Shown here one piece after another: positions 35,401 through 58,447 of a DNA stretch of 64,000 nt (position 1 is its first letter; each line of letters starts with the position of its first letter). The notes below the pieces were generated by a model. It saw nothing but the letters and a program-made list of their open reading frames with translations. It was not told the origin of the DNA and searched no databases. The position numbers and the translations under genes are program-made. The DNA comes from Pleodorina starrii (taxonomy: Eukaryota > Chlorophyta > Chlorophyceae > Chlamydomonadales > Volvocaceae): positions 1,478,501 to 1,542,500 of the forward strand of contig BRXU01000011.1 in NCBI GenBank assembly GCA_030267565.1. Direction: 5' to 3'.

Positions 35401-37408
35401 GGCGAGAAGGGTAGCCGGGTCGGCCGCTGCGAGGCCGGCGAGGCCGGCGGCGGCGGGGTCGGCCGGTGGTCGCTCCGGCGGCTCGTTGGGGCCGCACGCT
35501 GCGGCTGAGATGCAGCTGGAGGCGGTGCGGAGCGATCCGATGTGCGCGGCGGCTCTGGCGGGTGGGTGGGTGTGGGTGGGTGGGCGGGCGGGTGGGTGGG
35601 CGGGTGGGTGGGTGGGTGGGTGTTTTGCGCCCTTCAGGGAGCGACAACGCGGTCACCAGCTGGCTGTGCCCCACCGAAGCTTATTAGAGGTAACTCAGCT
35701 CACCAGCAAGGCAGACACGGCAACACGGCCGCGGGGTTCAGCCGCTGCTCGAAAACACATGCGGCATCTTCTCGCGGATCTTTTTCCCGACACCCCCGGC
35801 GCACTACAACACGGGTTCTTTTACCGATATCGCAAAGCCCCACTTCTCCGCCCCGCCTCCGCCTCCACGTTGCGCCCCTCCGCCGCCCCGCCCCAACGAC
35901 CCGCGGGTCGTCGTGCCGATTCGGTGTCGCAGGCCTCGCCCGCAGCAGTGAGCACTGCGCCGCCTGTGCGCTGGCGCTGGTCCGCGGCTGCCTCCTACAT
36001 CTGGATTTCTGTACGACAGGGCTGCTGTGCTCGCCGTACGAGGGGGAGGTCTGGGCGCTGCTGGACTCGGCGCTAGCAGGGCTGGCGGCCGCGGCGATAC
36101 AAGGTATGAAACTGTACGGCATGTACGGTATGCGTGGTGGCGGGCACGCGGCGGCTGTGTCGTGCGCTCAGGAGTGCGTTTTGACAATTTGTTGGAGGGC
36201 GCGGTGGCGGTGGTGGGCGCGGTGGCGGCCCCAAAGGGCATTGACTCTGCGCTGGCTGCAGGTCCGCATGTAAGGGCAGGTTGGGAAGGTCAGGGTCAGC
36301 AGCCCCCCCGTCTGCGCGCTGGCGTCGGTTGCGTCGCCATCGGCGTTGGTAGCTGACCGTCCTCCTCCTCTTCCCTGTCCTTTTCCTTATCATCCTCGTC
36401 ATCATCCTCGTCGTCGTCGTCGTCCTCCCACCTCCAGAGCCGCCCCCCGAGGAGGGCGCCGACGGAAAGCGGCGGCCGCGCAAGAAGAGCAAGCGCAAGG
36501 GCAAGAGCAAGCGCGGCGGCGACGGCGATGTCGACGGCGGCGACGGCGATGGCGGCGGCGACGGCGCGCCGCCTCCGCCGCCGGAGGCGGCGGCCTTGAC
36601 GCTGTGGCGGCGCGAGGTGCAGCCAGAGCTCCAGGAAAGGGCGCAATGGTGGCTGAGCACCGCGTTTTCGGAGCCGCCGGTGCTGCTGCAAGAGGGCGCC
36701 GCGTATGGCGGCGGTGGCGGAGCCACCGCCGGAGCCGCTGCCGCTGCCGCGGCGGCGGCTCTGCCGCCGCCGCCGCGGGCGCCCGACGGGGCGGTGCTGC
36801 TGCACCTGCAGCATCGCGCCCGGCTAGCTGCACTGATGCTGGGCCCCTGCAACTTTTACACGCAGCACGTGCTGTACGAGCTTCATCTGCTGCGACTGCG
36901 CCTCGCGCAGGCGGCGGACGCGGCGGTGGCGGCTGCCGGAGACGCCGCGGTGCGGCGGCAGCGGCGGCGGCGGCGGCCTGGCGCGGGCAGGCGTGGCGCG
37001 GCGTCGGCGTCGGCGATGGATGTGGATGTGGACAGCAGCGAGAGCGACGAGGGCAGGGCCGGCGCCGCCCGCGCCGCCGCTCGTCCCCTCAATGACATGG
37101 ACGAGGATGACGACGAGGACTTGGTTGGAGGAGGTGATGCGATGGCTGTGGACGAGCTAGAGGAGGAGGAGGAGGGAGCGGTGGGAGGGCCGGCGGCGTC
37201 CTTGGCGGCCGATGTGGCCGCCGTAGGCGGCTGCATGGAGGCCGTGCTGGAGACGGTGGAGACCGCGCGGGCGCTGTCGGTGCTGCTGGCGCCGCCGCCG
37301 CCGCCGCCCCCCGTGGCGGCGGCGGACGAGATGCCGCTGCCGGCGCCGCTGCCGCCCGCACTTTTGGCGTCCGTGCCTCGCGCTCTGCGGCTGCTTTCCG
37401 CCGCTTAG
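31708..37408 (+). CDS. Putative RNA polymerase I TBP-associated factor (TAF1A-like), with long acidic inserts
   Basis: Ten exons give ~1005 residues: 31708-31860, 32115-32222, 32491-32538 (3' end uncertain), 32833-32982, 33334-33429, 33631-33743, 34175-34406, 34586-35561, 35933-36103, 36438-37408. All phases close. Residues ~50-300 are a helical array (LSYHLRQALDELLPWCILRR, LLKHLVLYQMNVRKMEM, GLLEQARQMFEVKV). TPR-like LSYYLAQSYCAAGKLGNAV lies at ~312-330. The block around exon 9 (AVRSDPMCAAALAG, then LLHLD and YEGEVWALLDSAL) resembles the 'DPTCxxxLxKL...LHL...YxxW' region of plant TAF1A, a subunit of the SL1-type Pol I initiation factor. The assignment rests on remembered family patterns and is tentative. 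About half the protein is Glu/Ala/Arg or Asp/Gly-rich low complexity, with basic stretches such as RRPRKKSKRKGKSKR that suit a nuclear or nucleolar location. An alternative is an unrelated nuclear TPR-like scaffold. Confidence 0.6.
32363..32390 (+). repeat. Intronic dispersed motif, copy C
   Basis: GGCTTCGGCCTGTACATGG followed by ATAACTCCC in the intron 32223-32490. It has the same sense as its host gene and is related to 14029-14058 and 47546-47575. Confidence 0.55.
32423..32482 (+). repeat. (CT)30 microsatellite at a 3' splice site
   Basis: Sixty bases of CT repeat end 8 bp before the exon beginning at 32491, so the microsatellite is the polypyrimidine tract of this acceptor. Confidence 0.9.
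32730..32781 (+). repeat. LINE 3'-tail fragment in an intron
   Basis: About 52 bp starting CTCAGAATGCGCCAGCGCAG match the 3' end of the LINE fragment at 8370-8422 with four or five differences. It lies inside a TTTCGCATCCC micro-repeat in the intron before the exon at 32833. The simplest reading is an extremely 5'-truncated LINE insertion. Confidence 0.6.
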
Positions 37409-37807
37409 TAGTGACTCTGCGGAGGAGGGGAAGGAAGGGGAGCGGAGGGCAGGGGGGCACAATGCTGGGACGGGGTATGGACCCCAGAACCGCTGTTTGA
37501 GGACACTGGAAGTAAAGATTTCGCCAGGGAGCCATGTGATTGACAGGCGGGCAGGAAACTAAATAGCAGGCAGGCAGGCAGGCAAGCAGCGAAGTAGTAG
37601 ACAGGCTGGCAGCAATAGACAGACAGGCAGGCAGGCAGGAAACTAGATAGTAGACAAACAGGCAGGCAGCGAAGTAATAGACAGGCAGGCAGCGAAGTAG
37701 TAGGCAGGCAGGCAGCACAGTAGTAGGCAGGCAGGCAGCACAGTAGTAGGCAGGCAGGCAGCACAGTAGTAGACAGGCAGGCAGCACAGTAGTAGGCAGG
37801 CAGGCAG
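37409..37807. repeat. 23-bp satellite (GTAGTAGGCAGGCAGGCAGC...), left block
   Basis: After the 3' end of the preceding gene, degenerate then regular copies of a 23-bp unit (GTAGTAGGCAGGCAGGCAGC plus ACA) fill about 37540-37807; the last four or five are nearly perfect. The array continues beyond the foldback element at 38839-39235, so the element split it. Confidence 0.8.
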
Positions 37808-38077
37808 TGTAGCAAGCTACATTCCCCTTAGCTACATTTGCGCAATAATGCGAAGAGCGCGCGCCGTGGAACCGCATCGCGCGCCAACTAACACAACTAA
37901 CCTGAAGCGCCCCTACCACTGGTCCCAACCATAAATCAGTGTCGTACCGACATCTTAGCCTGCAGGTGACGCCGAGATATAAGTCATCCTGGTGAAGTGT
38001 TCAGGCCAGTCATTGAGTAACCACATTTACTCGGTGGCCAGGGTGCAAGACCCTGCTGACACCTTAGAGCTTCCGCT

Positions 38078-38530
38078 ATGCTTCTAGGCTTTCTGAGGAG
38101 GCTCGCCGACTTCGTCGTTTCCCTCTTCCACAAGCCCGCTATGACGATGGTGGTAGACACCAATGACGGCTCGGCGCAGCCATCGGGTGACGCGGCCCGC
38201 GCCGCGGCGCTCGCCATCCGACAGAAGGAGGTCCAGGAGGCCATGCGCAACGATGCCAACGATGCGCACAAGAAGATCGAGGCTCTCAGTGTGGAGTGCG
38301 TCAAGCTGCACTCGACCATGGCTGAGAACCTCGATCTTCTTGTGCGCATCGTTGCGCATGGCCTCCTGGACCTCCTTCTGTCGGATGGCGAGCGCCGCGG
38401 CGCGGGCCGCGTCGCCCAATGGCTGCGCCGAGCCGGGCTGCGCCGAGCCGTCATTGCTATCCACAACCATCGTCATAGCGGGCTTGTGGAAGAGGGCGAC
38501 GAAGTCGGAGAGCCTCCTCAGAAAGCCTAG
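38078..38530 (+). CDS. Hypothetical frame in the left foldback arm, mirrored on the other strand
   Basis: 150 codons, beginning MLLGFLRRLADFVVSLF and continuing with an Ala/Arg/Glu-rich, probably helical stretch to about residue 85, where it crosses the palindrome centre and reads the complement of itself. The minus-strand frame 38084-38536 encodes nearly the same N-terminal half. Only the first ~80 residues can be ancestral; the rest is created by the inverted duplication. No family recognised and expression uncertain. Confidence 0.3.
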   Translation: MLLGFLRRLADFVVSLFHKPAMTMVVDTNDGSAQPSGDAARAAALAIRQKEVQEAMRNDANDAHKKIEALSVECVKLHSTMAENLDLLVRIVAHGLLDLLLSDGERRGAGRVAQWLRRAGLRRAVIAIHNHRHSGLVEEGDEVGEPPQKA

Positions 38531-38536
38531 AAGCAT
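38084..38536 (-). CDS. Mirror-image hypothetical frame in the right foldback arm
   Basis: 150 codons, starting MLLGFLRRLSDFVALFHK and nearly identical to the plus-strand frame over its first half. Differences are small in-frame indels and substitutions, including a duplicated GSAQP unit. Preservation of the frame in both arms despite indels could mean recent duplication or selection. Confidence 0.3.
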   Translation of the reverse strand: MLLGFLRRLSDFVALFHKPAMTMVVDSNDGSAQPGSAQPLGDAARAAALAIRQKEVQEAMRNDAHKKIEVLSHGRVQLDALHTESLDLLVRIVGIVAHGLLDLLLSDGERRGAGRVTRWLRRAVIGVYHHRHSGLVEEGNDEVGEPPQKA

Positions 38537-38838
38537 AGCGGAAGCTCTAAGGTGTCAGCAGGGTCTTGAACCCTGGCCACCGGGTAAATGTGGTTACTCA
38601 ATGACTGGACGGAACATTACACCCGGATGACTTATATCTCGGCTTCACCTGCCGGCTAAGATGTCGGTACGACACTGATTTATGGTTGGGAGCAGTGGTA
38701 GGGGCGCTTCAGGTTAGTTGTGTTAGTTAGCGCGCGATGCGGTTCCACGGCGCGCGCTCTTCGCATTATTGCGCAAATGTAATACTGTTGTTTGTATTAA
38801 CTACTGTAATATTCCTAAGGGGTATGTAGCTTGCTACA

Positions 38839-39235
38839 GGCAGATAGCAAAATAGTAGATATGCAGGCAGGCAGCAAAGTAGTAGACAGGCAACAGGAAG
38901 CTAATTAGTAGGCAGTCATCTAAGTAGAAGACAGGCAGGCAGGCAGCGAAGTTGTCGATAGGCAGGCAGGCAGCAAAGTAGTACAGGCAGCAGGCAGCAG
39001 AGTAGTACAGGCAGGCCCTGGCAGGCAGCTACTTTGTAGACAGGTAACAGGCAGGCAGCTCAGGAGTAGACAGGAGGCAGGCAGGCGGCTAAGTATAAGA
39101 TAGGCAGGCAGGTAGCGAAGTAATATACAGGCTGGCAGGCATAGGTGAACTGGTAGACAGGCAGCTAATTAGTAGAAAGGAGGTAGACCCTGGTAGACAG
39201 GTATCGAAGTAGTAGACAGGCAGGTAGGCAGTGAC
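38839..39235. repeat. 23-bp satellite, right block (degenerate)
   Basis: Continuation of the CAGGCAGGCAGC...AGTAGTAG array to the left of the foldback element, more diverged and with variable unit length. Confidence 0.7.
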
Positions 39236-40698
39236 CGCATGTGACCGTGACGACCATGGCGAACTGCATACTTCTTTGTGTACGTTGTTCGTGTCAACCG
39301 TCGTGCAAATGCCTGTTGCCGTGTTCTTCGACTAGTTCATATCCATGCGCATGGCCTTTACGGTCGTCTGACTTGTAGCAGACGCTTGCACGACCGTTGT
39401 GGCTCTCGACGCTGACTAATTGAATGAGCCCGGGGGTCCGGTGCTCCTACCTGCTGCGAGTACCAGGGAGGCGACTGAGCCGCAGCCGCATGCTCGCCGC
39501 ACAGCATTAAACATATTTAAACCAAGGATTAGCCACCGGCAGCACATGAGTGCATGCTAGACCGACCGCCCGGTGCATACACCCTCGATTCCGGACGCGA
39601 TATGCTGCATTCGCTTTGAAACGCATCCGTCGCTTCCCACACTTGGTGCTCCGATTGCCCACACGCCAATCTATGGGCCCGGCCTGGCCCCTGCAGACCG
39701 GAACACGGGCCGCGTCGGGGCAGCGAAAGACCCTCCACCCGCCCGACTACATTGTCGCGACCACCAACCACTCACCCCATGTTGTACAGAAGGCCGACCT
39801 GCCGTGAAGCCTAGCCAACTAACTACCCGCTACAACATATCGCGCCCGAATTCTACTACAACACACCCACACCTTCGTCAAGTAGCCATTAGCCGATGGC
39901 TCCTGCGTGCGTCCCTAGTAAGCTATGTACCTGAATCTGTTCGTTTGTCACATACCCGCCTCAAGCAGAACCACGGGCGCCGGAGACGATTGCACGGCGC
40001 CAGCAGCCGTGCAACGGTCGGCAGAAAGCAGCCGCGCCCGTACCCCCGCGGTTGCGTGTTGACCACGTTTTCCCTTGTCAAGCAGGCGTCGGGCGCCAAT
40101 GGGGACACGCCCGCACATCAACACGGTGCGGCGGAGTAAGGACAGACAACGAGGGAGCTGACAGACGACCTGACGCAGGGGCGCAAACTGTTATCGGCAG
40201 TAGCGCAGTGTCAACCGAGGCCGGTGCGCCGCTGCACCCGCCCGACATGGCGCCCCAGCTCCGACCGAATGCGGTCCCGCCAGCAGAGTACGCTGCCAGC
40301 GTGAACCGACGGACAGTGTCAGTCTACCACTTAACCACGCCACGGCCGACGAGCAGCAGCCATGAAAGCCACCAGTCCGTCAGCTCGCCCACAGCCCCCA
40401 CCCTGCTGGCAGCCCCGGCACAGAGCAGCACGCAGCTCAACCCTGGCCCCGGGGTTAGTCCGCAGAACTTCGCCGGCAGGGGCGACCCATGGGTCTGCAG
40501 GGAGCGTGTTCCGCAATCCCGTAATCATTACCTCTTGGCAATCCCCGACTCCCCCATTGCACGGGTGCTGCGCGCTTACCGCACGCACCGCCGCCGTCTC
40601 ACAACCCCACAACCACACCGCCCACATCACGTTAACGGACACGGGTCAAAAGCCGGTCCAGGTCAGGATTAGGTTGGGTCAGGTCAAGGATGGTGCCC
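39236..40698. other. Spacer with the probable 3' flank of the ISWI gene
   Basis: Pro/Ser/Thr/Arg-rich frames on the + strand (39573-40139 and 40052-40672) have no domains or splice pattern. I see no supported gene. Confidence 0.45.
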
Positions 40699-50752
<10,054 letters not shown>

Positions 50753-51105
50753 TCTTGCGCGCGCTTTGAAAGAGTTCCTAAAGTAGAGGTCTGCTTCCGT
50801 TTATAGACCAAGACAGTGGGTCCGTCACTCCTCAAAGGCGGCACGTGCGACTGCTAACCTGTGAGAAATGCAGAAGTGCGTTGTTTTAATTTTGGCTGTG
50901 CCGTGCAAACCGACAACCGTCTGCAAACGGAACCTTGGGGAAGAGCAACGTCATCAGCTTATCAGTGCACTGTCACCGCATTCGACTCTGAGCACTAGGT
51001 CAGAACTTGAGGGGTTACGGCATTTTCACACGCTAGCTAGCGGTTGTGCGTTAGTCCAAATCGTTTCCACTCGCGAGACCCAAACACTCAAGTCGCCTGC
51101 TACAA
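50753..51105. promoter_or_regulatory. Shared divergent promoter region of ISWI and KRR1
   Basis: The 353 bp between the two start codons must hold both promoters and 5' untranslated regions. A palindromic CACGTG (G-box/E-box core) is at 50842-50847. No clear TATA box is placed correctly for either gene. Co-regulation is an inference from spacing. Confidence 0.5.
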
Positions 51106-54660
<3,555 letters not shown>

Positions 54661-57600
54661 TGGGTAGGTTTTGAAGGCTGGGCTGGGTTGGAGGGTTCCG
54701 GGGCGGCAGGTGGTTCAGGGGTTGGAGTGCCTGCTGGATGCATCGGGCGCCGCTACAGCTCCGAATGAGGAGGGCATACGGGATACGGCTGTGCCCTGCC
54801 GGGCATGTAGGGCCGCAAAATGGTGCGGCTTCCCTTCGGCAACTGCGGTGCTACATTTACCTTTTTTGGACGGGATCCCTCCCTAACATGTACATGCGTA
54901 CTTGAGTTCTTTTCCGGAGCCGCTAAATGCTCCAATGGAGTAGACTTGTGCTGAGCACAATGGGTTCCCGAACACGCTACCCTATTCCCCATTGGACCAA
55001 GAGGTCCTTCGAGGGTAGTACAGATACTTCATGCACGCAGTCCTGCACACCTGCACGCAGTCCTTGGGCAGAGACTCGCTGCCGCCTGAGTCTCACGAAT
55101 GTTGACAAGGAGTTGACTTCAGCACAAGGATTGCATCAGGCTATTAGTGTTGTACTGGCTGTACGCCAGTAGCACGTGTACCCAAAACGGACTTCAGGCA
55201 AGAATTGCAGTACACATCGCGGTACAATTCCCCAAAACCCCTCTGATGACATGGGGAGGATTCAAACCTGCGCCCTTGCGGATAGGCGCCTTACGCCATA
55301 AACCACTCGGCCACCATGCCAAACTGCAAACCGCACTAAAGTTCCAAAAACACACGTAGGCTCGCTCCAGGAAGCTAGACCCGTTCGAAACTCCGCGCAC
55401 GCGGACGCTTTGTGGGCCGCTGACAATGTCAGTCGCGCCTACGTGCGACTTTGGGGGCGACGGATATCGAGAAAGAAGTGATGAAACACGATGGACGCAT
55501 TCCCACCCCCCATGCCGCCCCACACCACTAGGCTGCCATGGGGGTGTGCCTCTGCTTAGTTCTGCCTCTCTGGTGTGTTGTTACGATGGGCCCCAGACGC
55601 ACAGAAGGTAAGAACCATGCTTCCATCACGCAGCAGACCGCAACACGACCGGGCTGTAATGCAATCACACGCCAGGAGCGTTGTGCAAGCACCGTCTCGT
55701 AACCGTTCCAAAGGCCTCTCGCGATGTTGCAAACCTACAATAACCCTACCCTGCTTTCCTGGGGGAGTGGTGTTGCTGGCAGCGTTTTGCCGCCAGCCTT
55801 GTATCTTAACCTGGGCACATGACTAAGGGCCTTTGGCTCTCTCCCACTTGATGATCGTCAACGTCGAAACCATCACCGTATGCGCGCCGTGTATCCATGG
55901 TGACGTCACCACCTCGCCATCACGCCGAACCTCAGTCCGGCACAGGAATTTCCCCTTGCAGCGTCTACGTTGAAGGCCATGCACGTGGTGCCGTGCGGTG
56001 CGGCGATGACCTGCAGCCGGAACCTGGCGGCAGGCGACCGCCAGGTACGGCCAGGACGCCCGGGACAGCGGGAGAGCAGGGCTACCAGTCGGCGGAAGCC
56101 GGGCCTGACTCCTCTCAGCAGCCGCAATTGTGCGGCCGTTCTACGGCGCGTGTGCCAGTGCCCATGCAAGTGCGTCACGCAGCTCAGCACAGGGTCCACT
56201 CAATGCCGTATCCTGGACTCGGACGCCGGCACGCCGCGGCGAGACAACACCAAGCTTGGCACAAAACCTTTGGCCAAAAATTCCCGACAGTAAACGGGAT
56301 AAGGTATTTGCAAAAGATTGTCCTTGCAGTAAACGAAAGCCAGCCGTCCAAAGGAGCGCCGATGGCTTGTGGTTCCAAGCTCTGGACCGTAAAAGGCAAT
56401 CAGCCTAAGCCCCTTATTTACGTACGGTAGTCGACGTGAGGGCGAATTATCTACACGCCGGAGAACGTGTACTCCGACGCCCAGACTTCCCAGGATCCAT
56501 CGTACTAATTCGGTTCGGACAGAAATGACAGACACGGAGTTTTGCCAAACATTGTTCTAGAGTTACCCTACCGTTGTTCTAGAGATATCCTACCGTTAGA
56601 GTCAATCAATCTGTGAACCTGCGCATCAAGAAACCTTTTTAAACCATGCCTCTGGGTCCGACAATGCACGCCGGGCACGACCTGGAGAACGTTGATCCAA
56701 TGACCGGCCTTATCAGCACTGTAAGGCCGACCGGAGTAGGGGCGGTTTTTCCCGACAGGAAGGACGTGGTCGCCGGCACCCTACTTGCGAGGATGCCCTT
56801 CGTTGACCTCACCACCAAGACCCAGGTCCGAGCACGATAAATACGCTGTTGATGGTAGCTAAAATGCATAACCTAACGTGCTCATGTGGCCATACCCAAC
56901 AGACCAGCGGTTACGTGCTTGAAGGGCCCTTCCATGGGCGGCCAGTCACGGAGCGGCGGACCAGCGAGAGGCCCGCCTACCTGGTAAGCTCGCTTCACGT
57001 TCAGAAACTAGGGCTGAACCTAACCGGTGCGTCACTGTTGGATCCCTTTCACCAGCCCGTGCAGAGACCCGTCCAGACGCCCGCGGACAACGAGGCGCAC
57101 CCGCTTTTCCCGCAGCCATGCTCTTGTAAGTGTTCATGGTGCACAGGAAGAGTCTTGCGCCTCATCTGCCCGGCGCCCTGGACCAACGCACTCGCACTTG
57201 TCACGCAGACACGCGGCACGCTGCGGGCCCGACCGCTTCCAACGCGCTCCGCAAGATGCGGTAACAGGGTCCCTGCAAACAATGGGGCAGACTGCCAAGC
57301 TCTTCAGTGCCCACCTCGGAGCAGACTACCGTGATCACCCACCGTTTTTAACACCTGTGACCAAGCATCCCTATTTATACCACGCTGCTGGAAAGCAGAG
57401 AAAGGGAACATGCGATTATGGCTTCCATTCGGGGGTCCCCGTCTTCGACCAGAACAGCTTGTTGCGGACTTTCATCGCGGGGCGGCACTAGGGCGGTGCA
57501 CCATCGCAACGTGCAGCCTGTCCCGGCTTCGGCCATATTGTAAGCTGACTTGTTGATGCACAGGTAGACACGCAGCGTAGATGACTCTGGTGCCGTCCAT

Positions 57601-58447
57601 TGGGACCAAATTGGCTGACGAGTGCTTGAGGCTGCCAGGTAGTGTGTTTGCATTAGTAAGCGTGGCCTAGGGGCCGTTGGCAACAATTCAGGATGCCTGT
57701 TTTGATGAGACCATTCCCTCCATACGGAAGGGCATTGTTTGGTGTTTTGGGCCACTTAATTATTGGCCAGCGCTGCCATGACAGCCAGCACGCGGTCCGG
57801 CGTGTCTTGTGCCAAGGCCGTGTCGCGTATGTATCCTTGTTTTTGCCTTCTGTCCCAACGGACCCAAGGGTGTGGGTAAGGGGCGCCCGGAATGCCTGTT
57901 GTATATTCTGTAACCCTTGGAAGACAAGAAAGCTACCTTGGGACGCCGGTTTCTGCAAGCTTTTAAGTCCCCGCCTGAATACCTGGGGCACCTGCCATAC
58001 AGCGGTCACGGTAAGGGCACCGGGCATCACAGCCGCGATCCGATGCCAACATCAAGCAGCCTCAACTGTCGCTGCCTGGTGCCCTAGCGCTATATCACAG
58101 AGAATTGTGGCCCCACGGCGCATGCAGCAAATGGCAATCCTGAGCCCATCCATTCATATCACATGAGCTGTCAGAATACTCCGGCACGCACGCTTTTGCA
58201 TCTCGAGCAATCGCCTCGCAGCTCGTATCTCAGTCCGTATCAGCAGGCCGCCCTCAGTTTGGCTGTTCCGGGTCGAGTCTCTGGTCGCCTGGGCCCGCGG
58301 TTTGGGCTTCAGCCGAAGCAGCGTCAGGTGCAGTGATCTTCTGGGTTGCACTGTTTAACGGTTCACTCAATCAGCAACGCAACGCAGGTGGCCCTGCCGC
58401 GCAGCAGCGCATGCGTCCCCTTTCAGGTCTCCAAGCGCTTCCCTCCC
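54661..58447. other. Gene-poor region
   Basis: About 3.8 kb of DNA with lower GC. Frames such as 55897-56430 and 56849-57334 on the + strand show no domains, and I could not build exon sets around them. A tRNA-like sequence is listed separately. Confidence 0.45.
55248..55320 (-). repeat. tRNA-like sequence, probable SINE head or tRNA pseudogene
   Basis: The minus strand can form a 7-bp acceptor stem (GGCATGG with CCATGTC, one G-U pair). It has a polymerase III A-box-like TGGCCGAGTGG and a B-box-like GGTTTGAATCC. However, the anticodon arm does not fold and the T stem has a mismatch. Length is 73 bp. It is more likely a tRNA-derived SINE promoter or a pseudogene than a working tRNA. Confidence 0.45.

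Larger units (their letters stand above)
37808..38838. mobile_element. Foldback (palindromic) element with ~500-bp inverted arms
   Basis: The sequence from 37808 to about 38306 reappears inverted from about 38308 to 38838, with small indels; the right arm has ~38 extra bases near 38780-38818. The ends are TGTAGCAAGCTACA-type sequences that are themselves almost palindromic. Flanking GGCAG (37803-37807 and 38839-38843) could be a 5-bp target duplication, but the surrounding satellite makes this ambiguous. The centre at about 38285-38330 is a short unpaired loop of ~45 bp. The element has no transposase. A transcript would fold into a ~500-bp double strand. Confidence 0.8.

Noticed and set aside
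55248..55320. Functional tRNA gene
   Set aside because: The anticodon stem does not pair and the T stem has a mismatch; kept only as a tRNA-like repeat.
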